Below the pieces are notes generated by a model that was not told the DNA's origin, did no database searches, and worked only from the letters and a program-made list of their open reading frames with translations. From the NCBI GenBank assembly GCA_015179025.1, contig WHUX01000023.1, positions 124,001 through 188,000 on the forward strand: a stretch of 64,000 nt of DNA. The letters are read 5' to 3'. The position numbers were made by a program, and so were the translations under genes. This DNA comes from Terfezia claveryi. Its lineage: Eukaryota > Ascomycota > Pezizomycetes > Pezizales > Pezizaceae. Of this stretch, positions 42,737 through 55,141 are shown piece by piece (position 1 is the first letter of the stretch; each line of letters opens with the position of its first letter).

Positions 42737-43004
42737 GGGTAACACTATGATAATTGGGGCTGTAGATTATAGGTTCGTTGGGTTATAGCGTGGTCATTGT
42801 ATTTCGTATTGCTAGGGCTCTTATAGATAATTAGAGATCGATACCAGGACTTTATTTATTTAAATGTCCCATCCAGTAATTCAAGAATCATCATTCATCA
42901 CGTGAAAGCTACAAGCTCTTGGCAAGCGATTCACTCAAGTCCGCGCTCCAAAACTGCGTTTCAGCACCTGTTCTCCTCGACTTTCGGCTTCACTATTAAT
43001 CATC

Positions 43005-44549
43005 ATGGCCTCCTCCTCCTCGTCTTCCTCGCCCCCATCACAAGCACTCATCCGCAAAGCTGCTGACACGGAGCTCATGCCACCGCCGCCGCCGATTAAA
43101 CGAATCAAACGCCCACCAGTCGTCCTCGACGAAGACACCTACACTGATGCTCTTTCGGAGATCATCGCTCGCGACTTCTTCCCAGGTCTTGTTGAAGCGA
43201 AACTCACACAAGACTACATGGAAGCGCTGGACTCACAAGATCCTGAATGGATTGCGGAAGCTGGCCGAAAGTTGAATACCAGCAGGATATCGAGTTTCCG
43301 GGTGCAGCAAAAGAGGATGGCGAAACGGAGGGCTGGGACAGGGACGAGCTTTGCACCGACACCGACACCGGTATGGGGAGGGGGACTTGTGACTCCTACA
43401 CCTAGGTCAGGGCTAGGAGGGATGGAGACGCCAGGGTCGGTCAGGAGTACAGGGACAACGATGAGCACGACGAGTACATTAGGGGGAGGTCCAAGGAAGG
43501 TGAAGCCGGATACTAGCCTCTCGCTGGATGCGTTCCAGGCAAAGTATACAAGTGAGGATAATGCGAGTTTTAATGATATTTTGGATCGGCAGAATGAGAA
43601 GAAGAGGAATGCGTATGCGTGGATGTGGAATGGTAATAAGATACCGGGAAAGAGGGTGCAAATGGCGAATCGAATATTAAAAGAACGGGGGGAGGTGGAT
43701 GGGGATGGTAGTGGGGAGGATGGGGAGCAGAGGAAGAGTATAGTGTGGGTGGATGATAGAAAGGCAGCACCGGAGACATGGAAAAGTAAACCGAGGAACG
43801 GATTTATGTTTGTGCCAGAGGGAGTGGAAGATCAACAACTTGCGCTACCAGCGCCATCTGCAGCGTCGGCATCCGGGGAAGAAGAGAGGGCGCAAATCAA
43901 ATCCCCGAAATCGATCTCTTATTCTAATACTCGCCTGCCACCTCCTCCCTCTGTAGCAGCATCTAGGGAGCCCCCAGCTTCTCCGTCTTTCTCAGCGATT
44001 CAAGATGCCATAGCAGGAAACCCCCGGGGCTCGGTATCATCAGAATTGGAAGATGGGAATGCCACCCCCCGAGTGAATGGATACGCATTTGTCGATGACG
44101 AGCCTACAAAAACCGAAATCGACGTTTTCGAGCATAGGTTTAGCAGTGGAAGTGGTCTACCGACAGTGCCTAATTTTACTGGCCCATCACCTTTTAAAAT
44201 TGCAGCTACACCCCGGAGAGAGATGCTTCTGAATAAGATGGTCGACAAAGTCGCCAGAGAGAAGAGGGCGAGCACAGCGTTCGGGAATGTAGCGAAGGCG
44301 GTTGGTGGGGCGACCAGCACACCTAGAGCGCAAATGACTCCGTTGACACCTGCGGCGCATAGGCTGATGAGTAGTATGGGTAGCTCACAGTGGGGAGGAG
44401 GAATGAGGATTGATAGCCCCTTTGGTGAGGGTTTCGGGAAGGTGGGTGGAAATGTGGCTGTGAGTAGGAAGGCTGGAGCGGTGACGCCGAGAATGAGCAC
44501 GCCGGCGGGGTTAAAGAAGGTCGGTGTGAGGGCTACACCGAAGAAGTAG
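43005..44549 (+). CDS. ESS2: Spliceosome-associated protein Ess2 (DGCR14/Bis1 family)
   Basis: Ess2/DGCR14 is a nuclear protein associated with the late spliceosome. Single exon, 514 residues. After a Ser-rich start come LDEDTYTDALSEIIARDFFP and LVEAKLTQDYMEALDS, the N-terminal signature of the family. SLDAFQAKYTSEDNASFNDI follows with NEKKRNAYAWMW, then a WKSKPRNGFMFVPEG segment and a C-terminal NFTGPSPFKIAATPRREMLL and ATPKK. All are in the expected order. CACGTGA lies about 105 bp upstream of the ATG. Confidence 0.92.
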   Translation: MASSSSSSSPPSQALIRKAADTELMPPPPPIKRIKRPPVVLDEDTYTDALSEIIARDFFPGLVEAKLTQDYMEALDSQDPEWIAEAGRKLNTSRISSFRVQQKRMAKRRAGTGTSFAPTPTPVWGGGLVTPTPRSGLGGMETPGSVRSTGTTMSTTSTLGGGPRKVKPDTSLSLDAFQAKYTSEDNASFNDILDRQNEKKRNAYAWMWNGNKIPGKRVQMANRILKERGEVDGDGSGEDGEQRKSIVWVDDRKAAPETWKSKPRNGFMFVPEGVEDQQLALPAPSAASASGEEERAQIKSPKSISYSNTRLPPPPSVAASREPPASPSFSAIQDAIAGNPRGSVSSELEDGNATPRVNGYAFVDDEPTKTEIDVFEHRFSSGSGLPTVPNFTGPSPFKIAATPRREMLLNKMVDKVAREKRASTAFGNVAKAVGGATSTPRAQMTPLTPAAHRLMSSMGSSQWGGGMRIDSPFGEGFGKVGGNVAVSRKAGAVTPRMSTPAGLKKVGVRATPKK

Positions 44550-45305
44550 GAGGCCTCAGACACAAGTTAATTGGCGTTTGTATCGATTTGGGCAGCAGGG
44601 ATGGAGACTGCCATAATGGATTTTGCTTGACGAATATGTATTGCATTAGGGCATTTTGATTTGCCTAAATTTTGATGAAGCATAAGAGACATTTGTTAAC
44701 AAGAAACTCCCCTGTGTTGTGTCAGATGTATGCAAAAATATATTTTTTTTTTTTGGTTTTCGGTTTTCATATATTCCTGTGGCGGTTCTCTACTTACTTA
44801 TGTACCTACCCTACCCCACCCTACTGTACATACAAATTACCTCCCCAACCCCCTCCCCCCCCAAAAAAAAAAAAAAAAAAGTCTTTCCGAGGTTTTTTTT
44901 TTTTTGGGGGGGGGTTCGAGGGGGGAACCCCTTGCAACCCCTATTCTCAAATAAATATAGAACCTCTAACTTAGGCCCTATCTATAACTGTACTTACTAT
45001 ACGGCGTATACCTAACACATTGTATAGAAAATCTTAAAACTCTCACTCGTTACTAGGCAATATCTCAATATCAGGATCTATTCAATCACATAAAATTAAA
45101 TATACGTAAACGACCCACGACTCAAAAATAAAAACAAGTATAACACAAAGGTATGAAAATAGTTACTTCATCGCTCGCTCGCTTGCTTGCGCACATCAGA
45201 GCAAAGAAAACTAGGGATACTCAAAACATGAAACGTAACAAGGCCCTCACACAACCTCTCTCACCCCCTACCCCCTCTACCGGATATCTATTCAACCTCT
45301 ACACC
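44550..45305. other. Convergent spacer ESS2 / YPP1
   Basis: 756 bp shared by two 3' ends. Contains a T11 run near 44745 and the C8-A18/T13-G9 hairpin at 44855-44914. The overlapping short frames here are homopolymer translations. Confidence 0.5.
44855..44914. repeat. Homopolymer inverted repeat C8-A18 / T13-G9
   Basis: C8 (44855-44862), A18 (44863-44880), a 12-base loop (44881-44892), T13 (44893-44905), G9 (44906-44914). The arms are perfectly complementary over about 21 bp apart from the unequal A/T lengths. On either strand an RNA would fold into a strong stem. It lies about 390 bp past the YPP1 stop and 300 bp past the ESS2 stop. Confidence 0.85.
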
Positions 45306-48300
45306 CTACACCACCCTCGCCCCCCACCCCCGACCACTCCCCCCTCCACCGCCCCCGACCCCTCCCCAACCCCTAACAGGCCTAGTATCCTCCAACCCCA
45401 CACACCACCAATAAACCCCAATCGCCTTCTCCACCATGCCATCCTCCTCATAGATCCTTGCCAACGCAAACCATGCCTCGGAGCAGTCCCACCCCCGGCC
45501 AGATTTCGTCAGTTGCGAGAGGAGTCCGTATGCGCGGTTGCGGGCGATGGTGCGGGCTAGATCTCCCTTGTCGTACGAGGTGGAGGTACTCGAGGTGGTG
45601 GCGGGGGGAGGCGGTGGTTTATTTGCCGTCGTAGTGGAGGGAGTGGTGAGAGAGTCTCCGACAGAGGTGGTTGTAGTAATAGCCGAGGTTGTGGTTGGGG
45701 GCAACATCCCACTCTTCAATAACAGTGGTGGCTGAGCAGGGGTAGAATATATCGATTCTCTCCTCGGACCTAGGCCTACCGTATTCTTCTGCAACCCCAC
45801 CCCGACCTGATTCCCAGTAGCGATCGGGGGGATAACCTTCCCCTCCTTCTCCTCTCCTCCCTCCTCTAGCACAACTCTACAAAGCCCCACGATCCCGCCT
45901 GGATGATCCCAGTCCCACCCCAACACAGTCTCAAAAAAAACCAATGCCTCGTCCTTCTTTCCCTGTTCAAGAACAAGATATCCCCGTTCAGTAAGGACAT
46001 CCGCCTCTCCAGTCTCGTTGACAGTTTTAATCTTCGCAGCTTCATCAATTGCCTGAAGTGCTTCGTCAAAGAACCCCCCTCGGCGATACAGAGCGGCAAT
46101 AAATAACCATATCCGTCGCAGACAAGCCAGGAATTTATCCCGCTCTAATTGTTCTGGGAGGACAGGTTCCGGGGTCCGCGTAACTAACGGGAAAAGCCTA
46201 TTTGTCCTAGGGAGGATCGTGCGAGAAGTCGGTTCAGTCGGGGAGCCGAGGGCTTGTCCAGCGGTAGTATGCGACGCGTCTTCAACTGACACAGTGACTG
46301 TCTCTGTTTGTTGTTGCACACCGTTAAATGCATTGGGGGCTTTAACACCTTTATGCATATGGAAGATATGCGTCCTAGTCGGTGTCTGCGGGCCCGCAGC
46401 TGTTGGGAGCGGAGGAACCGGTGGATTGCCTCCTCCTCCTGCTCCACTCGCTGCCGCAGATCCTAGAGAAGGAGATCTCCTAACCTTTTTCATATCTGTT
46501 TGTATAGCGGGAACCTGTGGTGTAGGTTCTCGTTCACTTCCGCCCCTTGATGAACTCGTGCTTTTGACACTCCCAAGACTCTTTCTCCGCCGGATCGTGC
46601 CCCCAGAAACACTATTCGCCCTACCTACTCTCTTCTGCAACTTCCCATCCGCACTCGGGCTACCGGTCGAAGATTTTGCCATTCCAGCTCCATTTGGATC
46701 CGTAATTTCAATTTTTGGCGTATGGCTGCTCTTGGGTCGGCTAGTACCTGAGCCACTGGTTGTGGGTCGACTATTGTTCCCAGCCATCAGAGAAACCGCG
46801 CTCGAATCCTGTTTTCTGTGATGGGAACGGCTGAATTTGCTATATCGAGATATGGGCCTGAGGCGGCTCGGCTTCTCTTCTACTTCCAACCCCTTGAACT
46901 GCTCTTGTACTTGCTGCACTTTTGCTTGTTGGACTTTGATAATTTGCTCTTCCAAGTTATTGGCGTAGAAAAGCGTGTTGTAGAGTTTCAATAACTCATC
47001 TGACATGTTGATTGCAGCGTCTGGCCCCTCCATCAACTCAACAAGAGCCATCTGGGTCATTTTAACTTCGAGGATATCCTCCTTTTCATCTGGCCTCATT
47101 TTCGTAATCATGCCTCGAAGAGGGTCGCCTTGATCGACAGCATCAGTTTGTGCCATCCTGAGGATATCCTCTCCTCCTAGCTCCTCAAACACTGCATCAC
47201 ACACCCTTAATGCCGCCTCAAACTCCTCACTCGCACTGAGCAACAAACTCAGCAAATGCCAAAACGGTACCGCTAACCTCCTGTACTCCCTAGCGACAGC
47301 CTCCTCCTCCTCCGGCTCTTGCGCCAACTCCTCCCCTTCACTCTTTAAATGGCTCAACCCCACCAAAGCCTGCTTGATAGTAGCCACCGCATCGTCAATA
47401 TGCCTTGTCTCAGCCAGCACCATCGCCAAGCCAAACAAACAATCGACATCCTCCCCATCATACCCTAGTCCCTTTCGGAAAGCATCTTCCGCACCTTGTT
47501 GAATTTCTGGCCGCTTTGCAGCGTCGACAGTTTGCCTAGCCCAGTGAGATGTGGCAACTCCAATTCCTCTCCACGCTGCGCAAAGAACTTCCGGCTTGAC
47601 TACTGATATTGTAGAGATCTCTTCTTCTCTGCCTTTGATGGTCCTATGAAGAGCAGTTAATTCAGCTGCCTCTTCCTCAGAGCTGACTACTCCCCACTCT
47701 TCAAGCCATTCTTCGAGTAGCTCGGCTATTTCCATTGCTCGTTTTCCGTTGTTGAGGTATTTGCAAAGCATGCGTATGCCTTCTTCAATAGTCAAGATGA
47801 TAGTTTGATCATCGTCAGAGTCCTTTTCAACGCCCCCCTTAGCAATTCGTACTTTGGCCTTTCCAACGAGGTCGATGTATGTATTTAGAGATAACAGTGC
47901 CTCTTTGAAGTTTCCAACTGCCGTCAATGTGTGGAATAAATGTCTCAGGATTCGAGGAGAGTGAAAAGTTTTCTCACACGCTCGGTATAATATCTAGAAA
48001 CCAAATTAGCAAAGGCAATATAAATTACTGAATGGGAACCATACTTCAATAACGGACGCGGCATCCTCTCCACTCGCACCCATCCTTCTCCAGTTTGCCA
48101 TGACCAAATCGACCCACTCCAAAACCTCCACATGCACCTCATCGGCCTTGGGAAACCCGACACTCTGCATAAAATAGCTCTCGTATATTCCTTGTATAGA
48201 TCGTATCTCATCCTTCAATTCATCCTTTGTAATTCCAATGCCACCAACCAACCCACCGCCAACGACCCCTATTGATGAATTTCTCACTCCACCAGCAAGA

Positions 48301-49582
48301 GATGATGGGTAACTCTTCATTGTAGCCCTGCTAGGCCGCCTGGTTGGGGCAAATCTAGCGGTAAAGTTCGCTGACAACAATGCAGAAAGGAATCGCAGGT
48401 ACTGTCGATAAACCTGACCTCGCTCGATATCCTTGACTGCCGTAGACGGCGTCCCATGGATGGCGTTAATGTGCTTATGATATGACCTAAACGCAAATAA
48501 AACGGTGTAGTCATCTACAGTCGGGCCAACAGCCACTCCGACTTCGTCATCCTCTAGCTCATCATCGCCAGAAGCTCGAGAGTAGGCTCTCATTCGCTTA
48601 TCCCGCTGCAGCCGTGCCCGTTCCTCGTCCTCAATCCAGCACTTGTGAGCTACAAGTGCGAAGCGTCCTAGCGCTTTTTCAGTCCAAATTCTCCATTCTG
48701 AGTATAGTCCAATTGCTGGTGCGGGTATTCTGGTAGTGGTTTTGTAAACTTGTAGGGGAGTCGCTAGGTCGTCACCCTGTGTGAACTCCAATGCCAGTCC
48801 TGCAGAGGGGCTGCGTTAGTAACGTGGCTTGAGGTATTCCTAATTACCCACTTACCCCTAAGCACAATAGCCTTGATCAAGGCTACTCTCGTATACTCAT
48901 AGCCCAACCCTTCCGCTCCAGTCAATTTTGGCGTGTCTTCATCCCCAGGCAGCTTCTCCAACACAGTATGATGCTCCCCAATACAAAAGTGTATCCAAGC
49001 AATCGTCACCTTTGCTTGAAAGATATCCTCCGGGGTAACATCCGCTCTTTGCCCGCCACCCGCCGGACTCGGAAGCTTCGGTAAGGGCAAGCTGTACTTT
49101 GACACCTCCTTCACCAGCGGGGCGAGTAAATCCGAGAGGTACTTTCGACTTTCCGGGGTGTTGAAATTCGGGGAAGTGGTCGTTTTGAGGTGGATTGCGT
49201 ATTCTGTTGAGGCAGTGAGAGCTAGGCCTGTGCAGACGCTCAAAGAGATTCAAGAATCTCGACCAAGTTAGGAACAGTGCTATTTGATTCGGGGGCAATG
49301 CGAGATCATAGTGCTTAGATCTGGTGTCCGGGGAGGGAATTGAGATGGGGGAAATGGCGGGTGAGGTACAGCTTTTCCCTGGAGCACGTTTCTCCACCTG
49401 CTTCACCAGTGCTGGCACCTCAGCCCAGTTGCCGCTACATCGTGCAGCATCAAGTTGCTCAATTGCGGCTGTTGCTTTGGCCTGTGTGTATCCTCCAGAC
49501 GACCATTAGCCAACTATCACCTAATCAACCATCCACAGAGAAAGGAGCAGGATTTGGGGGCAAAATCACGCACAGTAGCCAT
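45306..49582 (-). CDS. YPP1: Ypp1/TTC7-type TPR protein (PI4-kinase plasma-membrane complex)
   Basis: Ypp1 with Efr3 anchors the PI4-kinase Stt4 at the plasma membrane. Five exons (49582-49574, 49481-49370, 49227-48856, 48799-48045, 47993-45306) give 1311 residues. Exon 1 is nine bases (Met-Ala-Thr). Spliced, the start reads MATAKATAAIEQLDAARCSG then NWAEVPALVKQVEKRAP and KSCLALTASTEYAIHLK, the expected Ypp1 N-terminus. Central TPR-like helices (LFHTLTAVGNFKEALLSLN, YDGEDVDCLFGLAMVLAETR) precede a Ser/Gly-rich linker. A C-terminal TPR pair (FLACLRRIWLFIAALYRRG, SEAWFALARIYEEDGMVEKA) precedes a Gly-rich end. The exon 2/3 donor GTACCT was picked because only it restores SCLALTA. The gene diverges from RIX1. 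Confidence 0.9.
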
Positions 49583-50166
49583 TGCGGACAGAAACTAAGG
49601 AGCGAGAGGCGCGGTGCAGAATTATACTGCCAGGGAGATGTTTGTTGTGCAGGGCTGCAGGGTGATAAAGGAAGGAGCGAGAGCGGTATGGAGTAGAGGT
49701 CCAGAAAGTATGTAGATCTGAAAGGAAGGCGTATCCCCGGCCGAAGTTGACATGAATTCGGGGCAGGGGGGGTTGAATATGAAGCTGGATTTCCCTGTGC
49801 CAGAATGAGCCGCACCGCATAAACAGGTATGCATATGCAGAGTGTATGTAGAGTGCATACGCATCTGCAGAAGATGTCAGCAACGTGCTGCGGTCGGGGC
49901 ATAAACTTCTTTATGCCCAGGACACAACCACAGGAGGCCAGCAAAGGAGGACCACAGGAGAGGAGGGCTACAACAAGACTACAGTAGGACCACAGGACCA
50001 CAGGACCACAGGAGGACCCCACAGACAGGAGGGCTACAGGAGGACCCCAGGGCAGGACCCCCACAGCAGGACCAACCCTCCCCGCCCAAGGGACCACAGG
50101 AGGGCCATCCGAACAGGCTGGAGACGGTCTGTATTGCCCACCAAGCCACAGCAAGGTCTCGGTGCA
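49583..50166. promoter_or_regulatory. Shared YPP1/RIX1 divergent promoter with minisatellite
   Basis: 584 bp between the two start codons, of which about 185 bp are the GGACCACAG repeat. The repeat ends about 60 bp before the RIX1 ATG, so it lies in or next to the RIX1 5' leader. Confidence 0.5.
49921..50106 (+). repeat. Imperfect GGACCACAG(GA) minisatellite
   Basis: Repeated GGACCACAGGA, GGACCACA, GGAGGACCCCACAG and GGAGGGCTACA(G) units follow one another. Exact GGACCACAGGA copies occur near 49949, 49987, 49996, 50005 and 50091. The strand is purine-rich and keeps a RIX1-frame reading open, which explains a spuriously long upstream frame. Confidence 0.85.
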
Positions 50167-52760
50167 ATGCTTCCCCCATTCCACCTCCGCTCCCTCACCG
50201 CCACCCTCACCGCCACCCCCGAGCCCTCCCTCCCCTCCGACATCCCCGCCATCGCCAGCGCCCTCTACTCCACCCCGATCCTCGAAGCCGCCTTCCACAC
50301 AGCCTCCACGAAAAACGAAGACACCTCCGTCCTTCTCCACAAATACAAAACCCGGGTGTCATCTCTCCTCCAGAGCAGATCTACGCAGGGAAAATGGGCC
50401 GGTGTTGCACTGGTCAAGGCGAGTATGGAGAGTAGTCCTGAGGCTCTGGGTGCGTGGGCAAAGAGCTGGGTACCGTTGGTTCAGGCAATACTCGGGGTAT
50501 GTCCTCCCCTTCTCTCATCCACTCTTTCAATTCCAAAGTGCGCAGATAGCTAACCGAACCTCTCTTACAGCGCCCCGAGCCCACCGCAACGATTACCCTA
50601 TCCCTCACCACCCTCTCCACCATCTTTAACGCTCTCACCCCCTCCAAACCTACCCTGACCCGAGAACTCACCACCCCAAACCTCAAGCCCTTCCTCGAAG
50701 CCACCCTCCACCTCCTCTCCCCCCCCCTCTCCTCCAACTACACCTCCGGCTCCCAATTGCAACCCACCCTCCAAATAATCACAGACTCCCCAACCCTCCT
50801 CCCCTCCGCTCTCCGAGCCATAGCCCAAACCCTCCCCGCCCACGCAACAACCTTTCGACCATTCGTCAAGCGCACCCAGAGCATCCTTCTGGCAATCCTA
50901 AGTTCCCCGCCATACGCCCTAACTGAAGAAGTCGAGTCCCTCTCACTGGAGATCCTAATCAACCTCCACCTCTGCGCTATACCCTCCTCTCGCGGCACAG
51001 AGTCCTCCGGCGGAGAGCGGAACACCACCGCAAATGCCATCTCCGCAGAATGGACCCGCCTCCTGCACTGCACTATATCCGATCTACACACCACCCTCAC
51101 CACGCTCTTCTCGCCTATCCTCGAAGACCCCTCTCTCACCCCCGAATCCTCCAACAATACTCTCTGCCTCCCCCCGCCCTCCGATGGCCCCTCGATCCAA
51201 GCCGACAGAGCCCTCCTCCTCCTCCGCCTCCTTTCAACATTCTTCACTCTCCCGACCACCGTCCCCGTAACCACCCCTCTATCCACAATCCTCACCCTTA
51301 CCTCCCGAATCCTCACCCTAACACCCCCGCACGCACACCCCAACCCCACCCACTCTGCCTCCTCCCGAGACCGGCTATTCACCCTCCTCCCCCAATTGCA
51401 CCTCACCACCATCTCCCTCATCGACATACTCGTTCGCCGGCTAGGTGAGTTATTCATCCCTGCTGCACTCCAAACAATTACCATCATCCTCTCAATCTGG
51501 GACTATGCGAATTTGAATTCAGACTTACGAGTGGCGGTGTATGGGGTTTTGAATAACCTTCTCACATTAGTTGGGGGAGGAATGCCAAAGGGAGCGGGAT
51601 GGAAAAAAGTGGTGAAGATTGCGGAATGCGCAGTGGAGGATGTACTTAGACCATATATGGCCGTTAAGGAGCACAACACGATACTCGCGAACTTATCCGC
51701 TTCCACTTCTGGGAAGCGGAAAAAGGGCGGCGCGGGTATATCCACATCTTTGAAAAGCTCTACAGCGACAGCTGCACTGGCGGATACCCTTCTCAATACC
51801 GCTACCTCCAGCATGGCCGATTCCCAATCCCAACAACTCCACACCTGTCCACCTACGGAAAAAAAAATCGCAATCGCATTCCTAGAAACCCTCCTCACAC
51901 GCCTTCCCGCCCAGCGTATCCCCTCAGAACTAAGAACGAAAATCGACAGAATGGCTATTCTGACAAATACACGCGAGTTGTTGTTGGCAAGTGTGCTGTT
52001 TCCAGCTGGGTATGTCCGGGGAAGTTTGTTGCCTTTTCTGGTCGCGGGGAAGGCTATGGGCGGAATGGAGGAGTTGGCCGTGCAGGGGGTGTGTTGGCCG
52101 AGGATGCCCGTTGTTCGGGTAGGTGAGGATGTGGAAGAGGAAGAGGGAGGGGAGGAAGAGGAGGATGAAGAAGTCGAGGAGGGAGCAATGGACATTGATA
52201 GAGACGTGGTGCATAATGTCTATGGTAGAGTAGATATCATAGATGAGAACGCCGAACCACTCTCCCGGGAAGAAAAGTGGAGTAGAGCATTACGCACAGC
52301 TACCTCTACAAAACAATCCCAGGTAGTACCACCACCATCACCACCGCTACCACAATCTCAGCGCCTATTCCGCACCCCACCTCCACCACCACCACCACCT
52401 GCTACCCCAGCGAAACCTCCCCCCCCAAGCAGCTACAACGACAGCCAAGACTCAATCCACGTCCTCCCCACGCTAACCCCCTCCGAAAGACAACTTCACC
52501 GTGACATGCTACGCGCGGCAGTAGCAGCCCCTGAGACTCCCCACCCGACAAAACGTGTCAAGCTTTCCCCGCCTGCTGCTGCGCCGGCAGTCAGTGAGAC
52601 TACCGTAGTCGGAGGTAGTATTGGTGATGATGCTGGTGGTGCGAGGTTGCTGGGGGATTCAGATGAGGATGATGAAGGAGAGATGGTTATACCTGAGATT
52701 GATTTTGGTGGCGATTCAGATAATGATGATGATGATAGTGGTGGAGAGGTGGAAGGGTGA
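50167..52760 (+). CDS. RIX1: Pre-rRNA processing protein Rix1
   Basis: Rix1 with Ipi1 and Ipi3 acts on pre-60S particles in ITS2 processing and Rea1/Mdn1 recruitment. Two exons (50167-50496, 50571-52760) give 839 residues. The N-terminal helical repeat region contains LLHKYKTRVSSLLQSRSTQG, WAGVALVKASMESSPEALG, ALRAIAQTLPAHATTFRPFV and KRTQSILLAIL. Helices continue through VYGVLNNLLTLVGGG and KIAIAFLETLLTRLPA. The C-terminus is acidic and disordered (EEEEGGEEEEDEEVEEG, then Pro-rich, then an Asp run). This layout fits Rix1/PELP1. The start was taken at MLPPFHLRSL; the frame is open further upstream, but only through the minisatellite. Confidence 0.85.
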
Positions 52761-53275
52761 TAAGGAGGTGGAATGTATTACTGTGGGAGGGTGATACCCC
52801 CCCCCAAAAAAAAAAAAGCCTGATACACTGTACTATATACACACACTCTCTGTTTATATATCCCGAATTACCTTGGTATTGAGGAAATGTAAAACTCATC
52901 ATAAATTTTCAATAAGTTCAGACTACTGTTAGTCTAATGTACATAATCTGTTCGCAGTTCAGGGTAATCATCACCTATTGCTTTGAATTTCTAACTATAC
53001 TCTCTCGACTCTACGCAAGAATCTCTAAAATGAAAGGATGAAGGAATAAAGAAACAAACAATCCTTACTTCTCACATAATACACCATAATTCCATAATTC
53101 CATAAACCCATAATAACCCATAACAATCCATCACAAGCATGTATAAGTAAACACACCAAACCCAACAACACAGCCTAACCCAATAATTACTAGGGCAAGG
53201 CACTTTGCACAATTCCAATCCCCCGCAGAAAACAAAAAAACATAGATATACACACCTCCCCTCCAGGAGTCCTAC
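52761..53275. other. Convergent spacer RIX1 / SEC12
   Basis: 515 bp shared by two 3' ends. Contains a C9A12 run at about 52797-52817 and a TTCAGGGTAA copy at 52958-52967. No gene. Confidence 0.5.
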
Positions 53276-55141
53276 TCACCCACCTAATACTCCCCTAACC
53301 CCCTGCTCCACGGCCTCCTTCACCATCCCCTTCACTACCCCCCCTGCGACCTTCCTTCCCTCCTCCACCACCCACTCGCCGACAACCTCTGCCCCCTCCC
53401 TCACCATCTCCACAATCATCTCCTCCTCCTTACCACCATATTCATCCCTCTCCTCCCCAAGATACCTCATCTGACTCAACGCATCGACGCCCACTGGGCC
53501 CACCAGCAAGCCCCCTTTATAAATAAATATCAGCTGCAGGAGGATCGCCAGCACAACTACCAAGCCCAGGGATACAGTGACGGAGTATATCGTAGCTCTG
53601 CGCGTGCCTGGGGGTGGGAGGACGTACATCCCCTGATGACAACCTTGTGACGACGAAAATGTTGATGGAGAGGAAGACGCGGTTGCCGATTTCTTTTTAT
53701 TCTTATTTTTTCTGCTCTTCTCTGGGCTCGGGCTAGGCGGTTTACTCGGCCCGAATAGCTCCGCCGTACTCGACCCCACACCCTGCCCCACTCCTTCCGC
53801 GCCCTCGATTCCTAAATTCGTAACAACAGGCACAAGCGGGATGGTATACGTCACGACAGTCTGGCCCATCGATACAGTCGCCAACTTCAGCTCCCAACCC
53901 GCGGTTGCGGTTCGAATTGGCTGTGACCAAGCGACTTTCGTAATCTGGAAAGGGTGGACGTTGTAGAATGTTTTTAGTGTTCGGATTTTGATTTCCCCTT
54001 CTTGAATGTTTTGAGTGAGTGGATAATCCAGCACGAGGATCTCGACGGACATATCTGCACCTGAGATCGCAACGAGGGATTGCGCTTGTGGTTGACCTCG
54101 GGAGGTGATAGTGGGAGGGAGGGAAACAAGGGCCATTGATGTCGCGGCTTTGATATTCCGATGGAGATTACGGCGTGCTAAGACGGCGCTCTTGGCTGAT
54201 GTATTTGGGGAGGAGAGGGTAAGTAGCTGGGCCCCGCTTCTCGCGGGGAGGTTAACAATCGCTGCAATCAACCTCGTTTTCTTAGTTGTTTCTCCTATCT
54301 CTGGGTGGGTAATAAACCTCAATGATCTAAACGTCCCCGAGCCCGGTGTAAGCGTAAATATCGCTTTCTGCGATTCAGTCGCTCCAGTCGGTTTAACATC
54401 CTTCGAATCCGCAATATATGCTCCCTGGGGTAAACACCACCCCAGAGTCCACTCCTCCCCCTCCAGCTCCACATCCACATCCACATCCAAATCCACCATC
54501 TCCTTCCCCTCCTCCGGTCTCAGTCTCCCCTTTACCTCCCACCCCTTCTCCTCCTCCTTCACTACAACCATCTCATTCTCCACCTTCTTCCCCCCTCCAC
54601 TGCCTATAACGACTATGCCACCCTTTCCTCTACACAACCGCTGATACATATCCCCCTCCTTCAATACACCAGCGCTAAACACCGCTTTTCTCTCTACCTC
54701 CTTCATCTCCTCTTCCCCAATTTGTTGCTTGAATACCCTAAAATGTAAATTCCCCTTGCCGCCAGTACTCCTAATAACCTCTTCTCCGCTATTAATCCCT
54801 GCCACTAAACCCCACTCCGAACCTGGAAGTGTGCAAAGACTCATTGGCGAATCCTCTTGTTTACTTAGTTCGACCTCCGTCACAGTTTTTGCTTCTGTAG
54901 GGCTGGATACGTCTATGATAGTCTACCCACCGCAAGCAGTTAGCATGCCACATAAAAAGCAAACCCGGGGAGGGGTAAAATTACTCACTATCCTATTCCC
55001 AACCCCATTTCGCCCCTCTCCTCCTCCCCCCGCAACAGCAACAGTCACAGGCTCATCACTGTCGCTCGGGGGCTCGAAGAAATCCACGCAGAATAGAGGA
55101 TATGTGAGAGTTAGTTTTGAGAATATTATGGTAGGTGCCAT
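53276..55141 (-). CDS. SEC12: Sar1 guanine nucleotide exchange factor Sec12
   Basis: Sec12 is the ER-membrane GEF that activates Sar1 to start COPII budding. Two exons (55141-54989, 54922-53276) give 599 residues. The N-terminal beta-propeller starts YPLFCVDFFEPPSDSDEPVT then VAVAGGGGEGRNGVGNRI, the typical Sec12 first blade, followed by SLCTLPGSEWGLVAGINSGE. Later blades show LRSLRFITHPEIGETTKKTR and AQSLVAISGADMSVEILVLD. A single transmembrane segment lies near residue 515 (ATIYSVTVSLGLVVVLAILL). A luminal tail of about 60 residues ends the protein. An acidic, low-complexity stretch around residue 150-200 interrupts the propeller. The intron has GTGAGT/TAG ends in phase 0. Confidence 0.88.

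Noticed and set aside
49885..50166. Open extension upstream of the RIX1 ATG
   Set aside because: It reads through the GGACCACAG minisatellite and has no conserved content; the ATG at 50167 starts the recognisable N-terminus.
52958..52969. CAGGGTAAT as part of an I-SceI homing-endonuclease site
   Set aside because: Only nine bases match; the 18-bp site is not present and no intron-encoded endonuclease is nearby.
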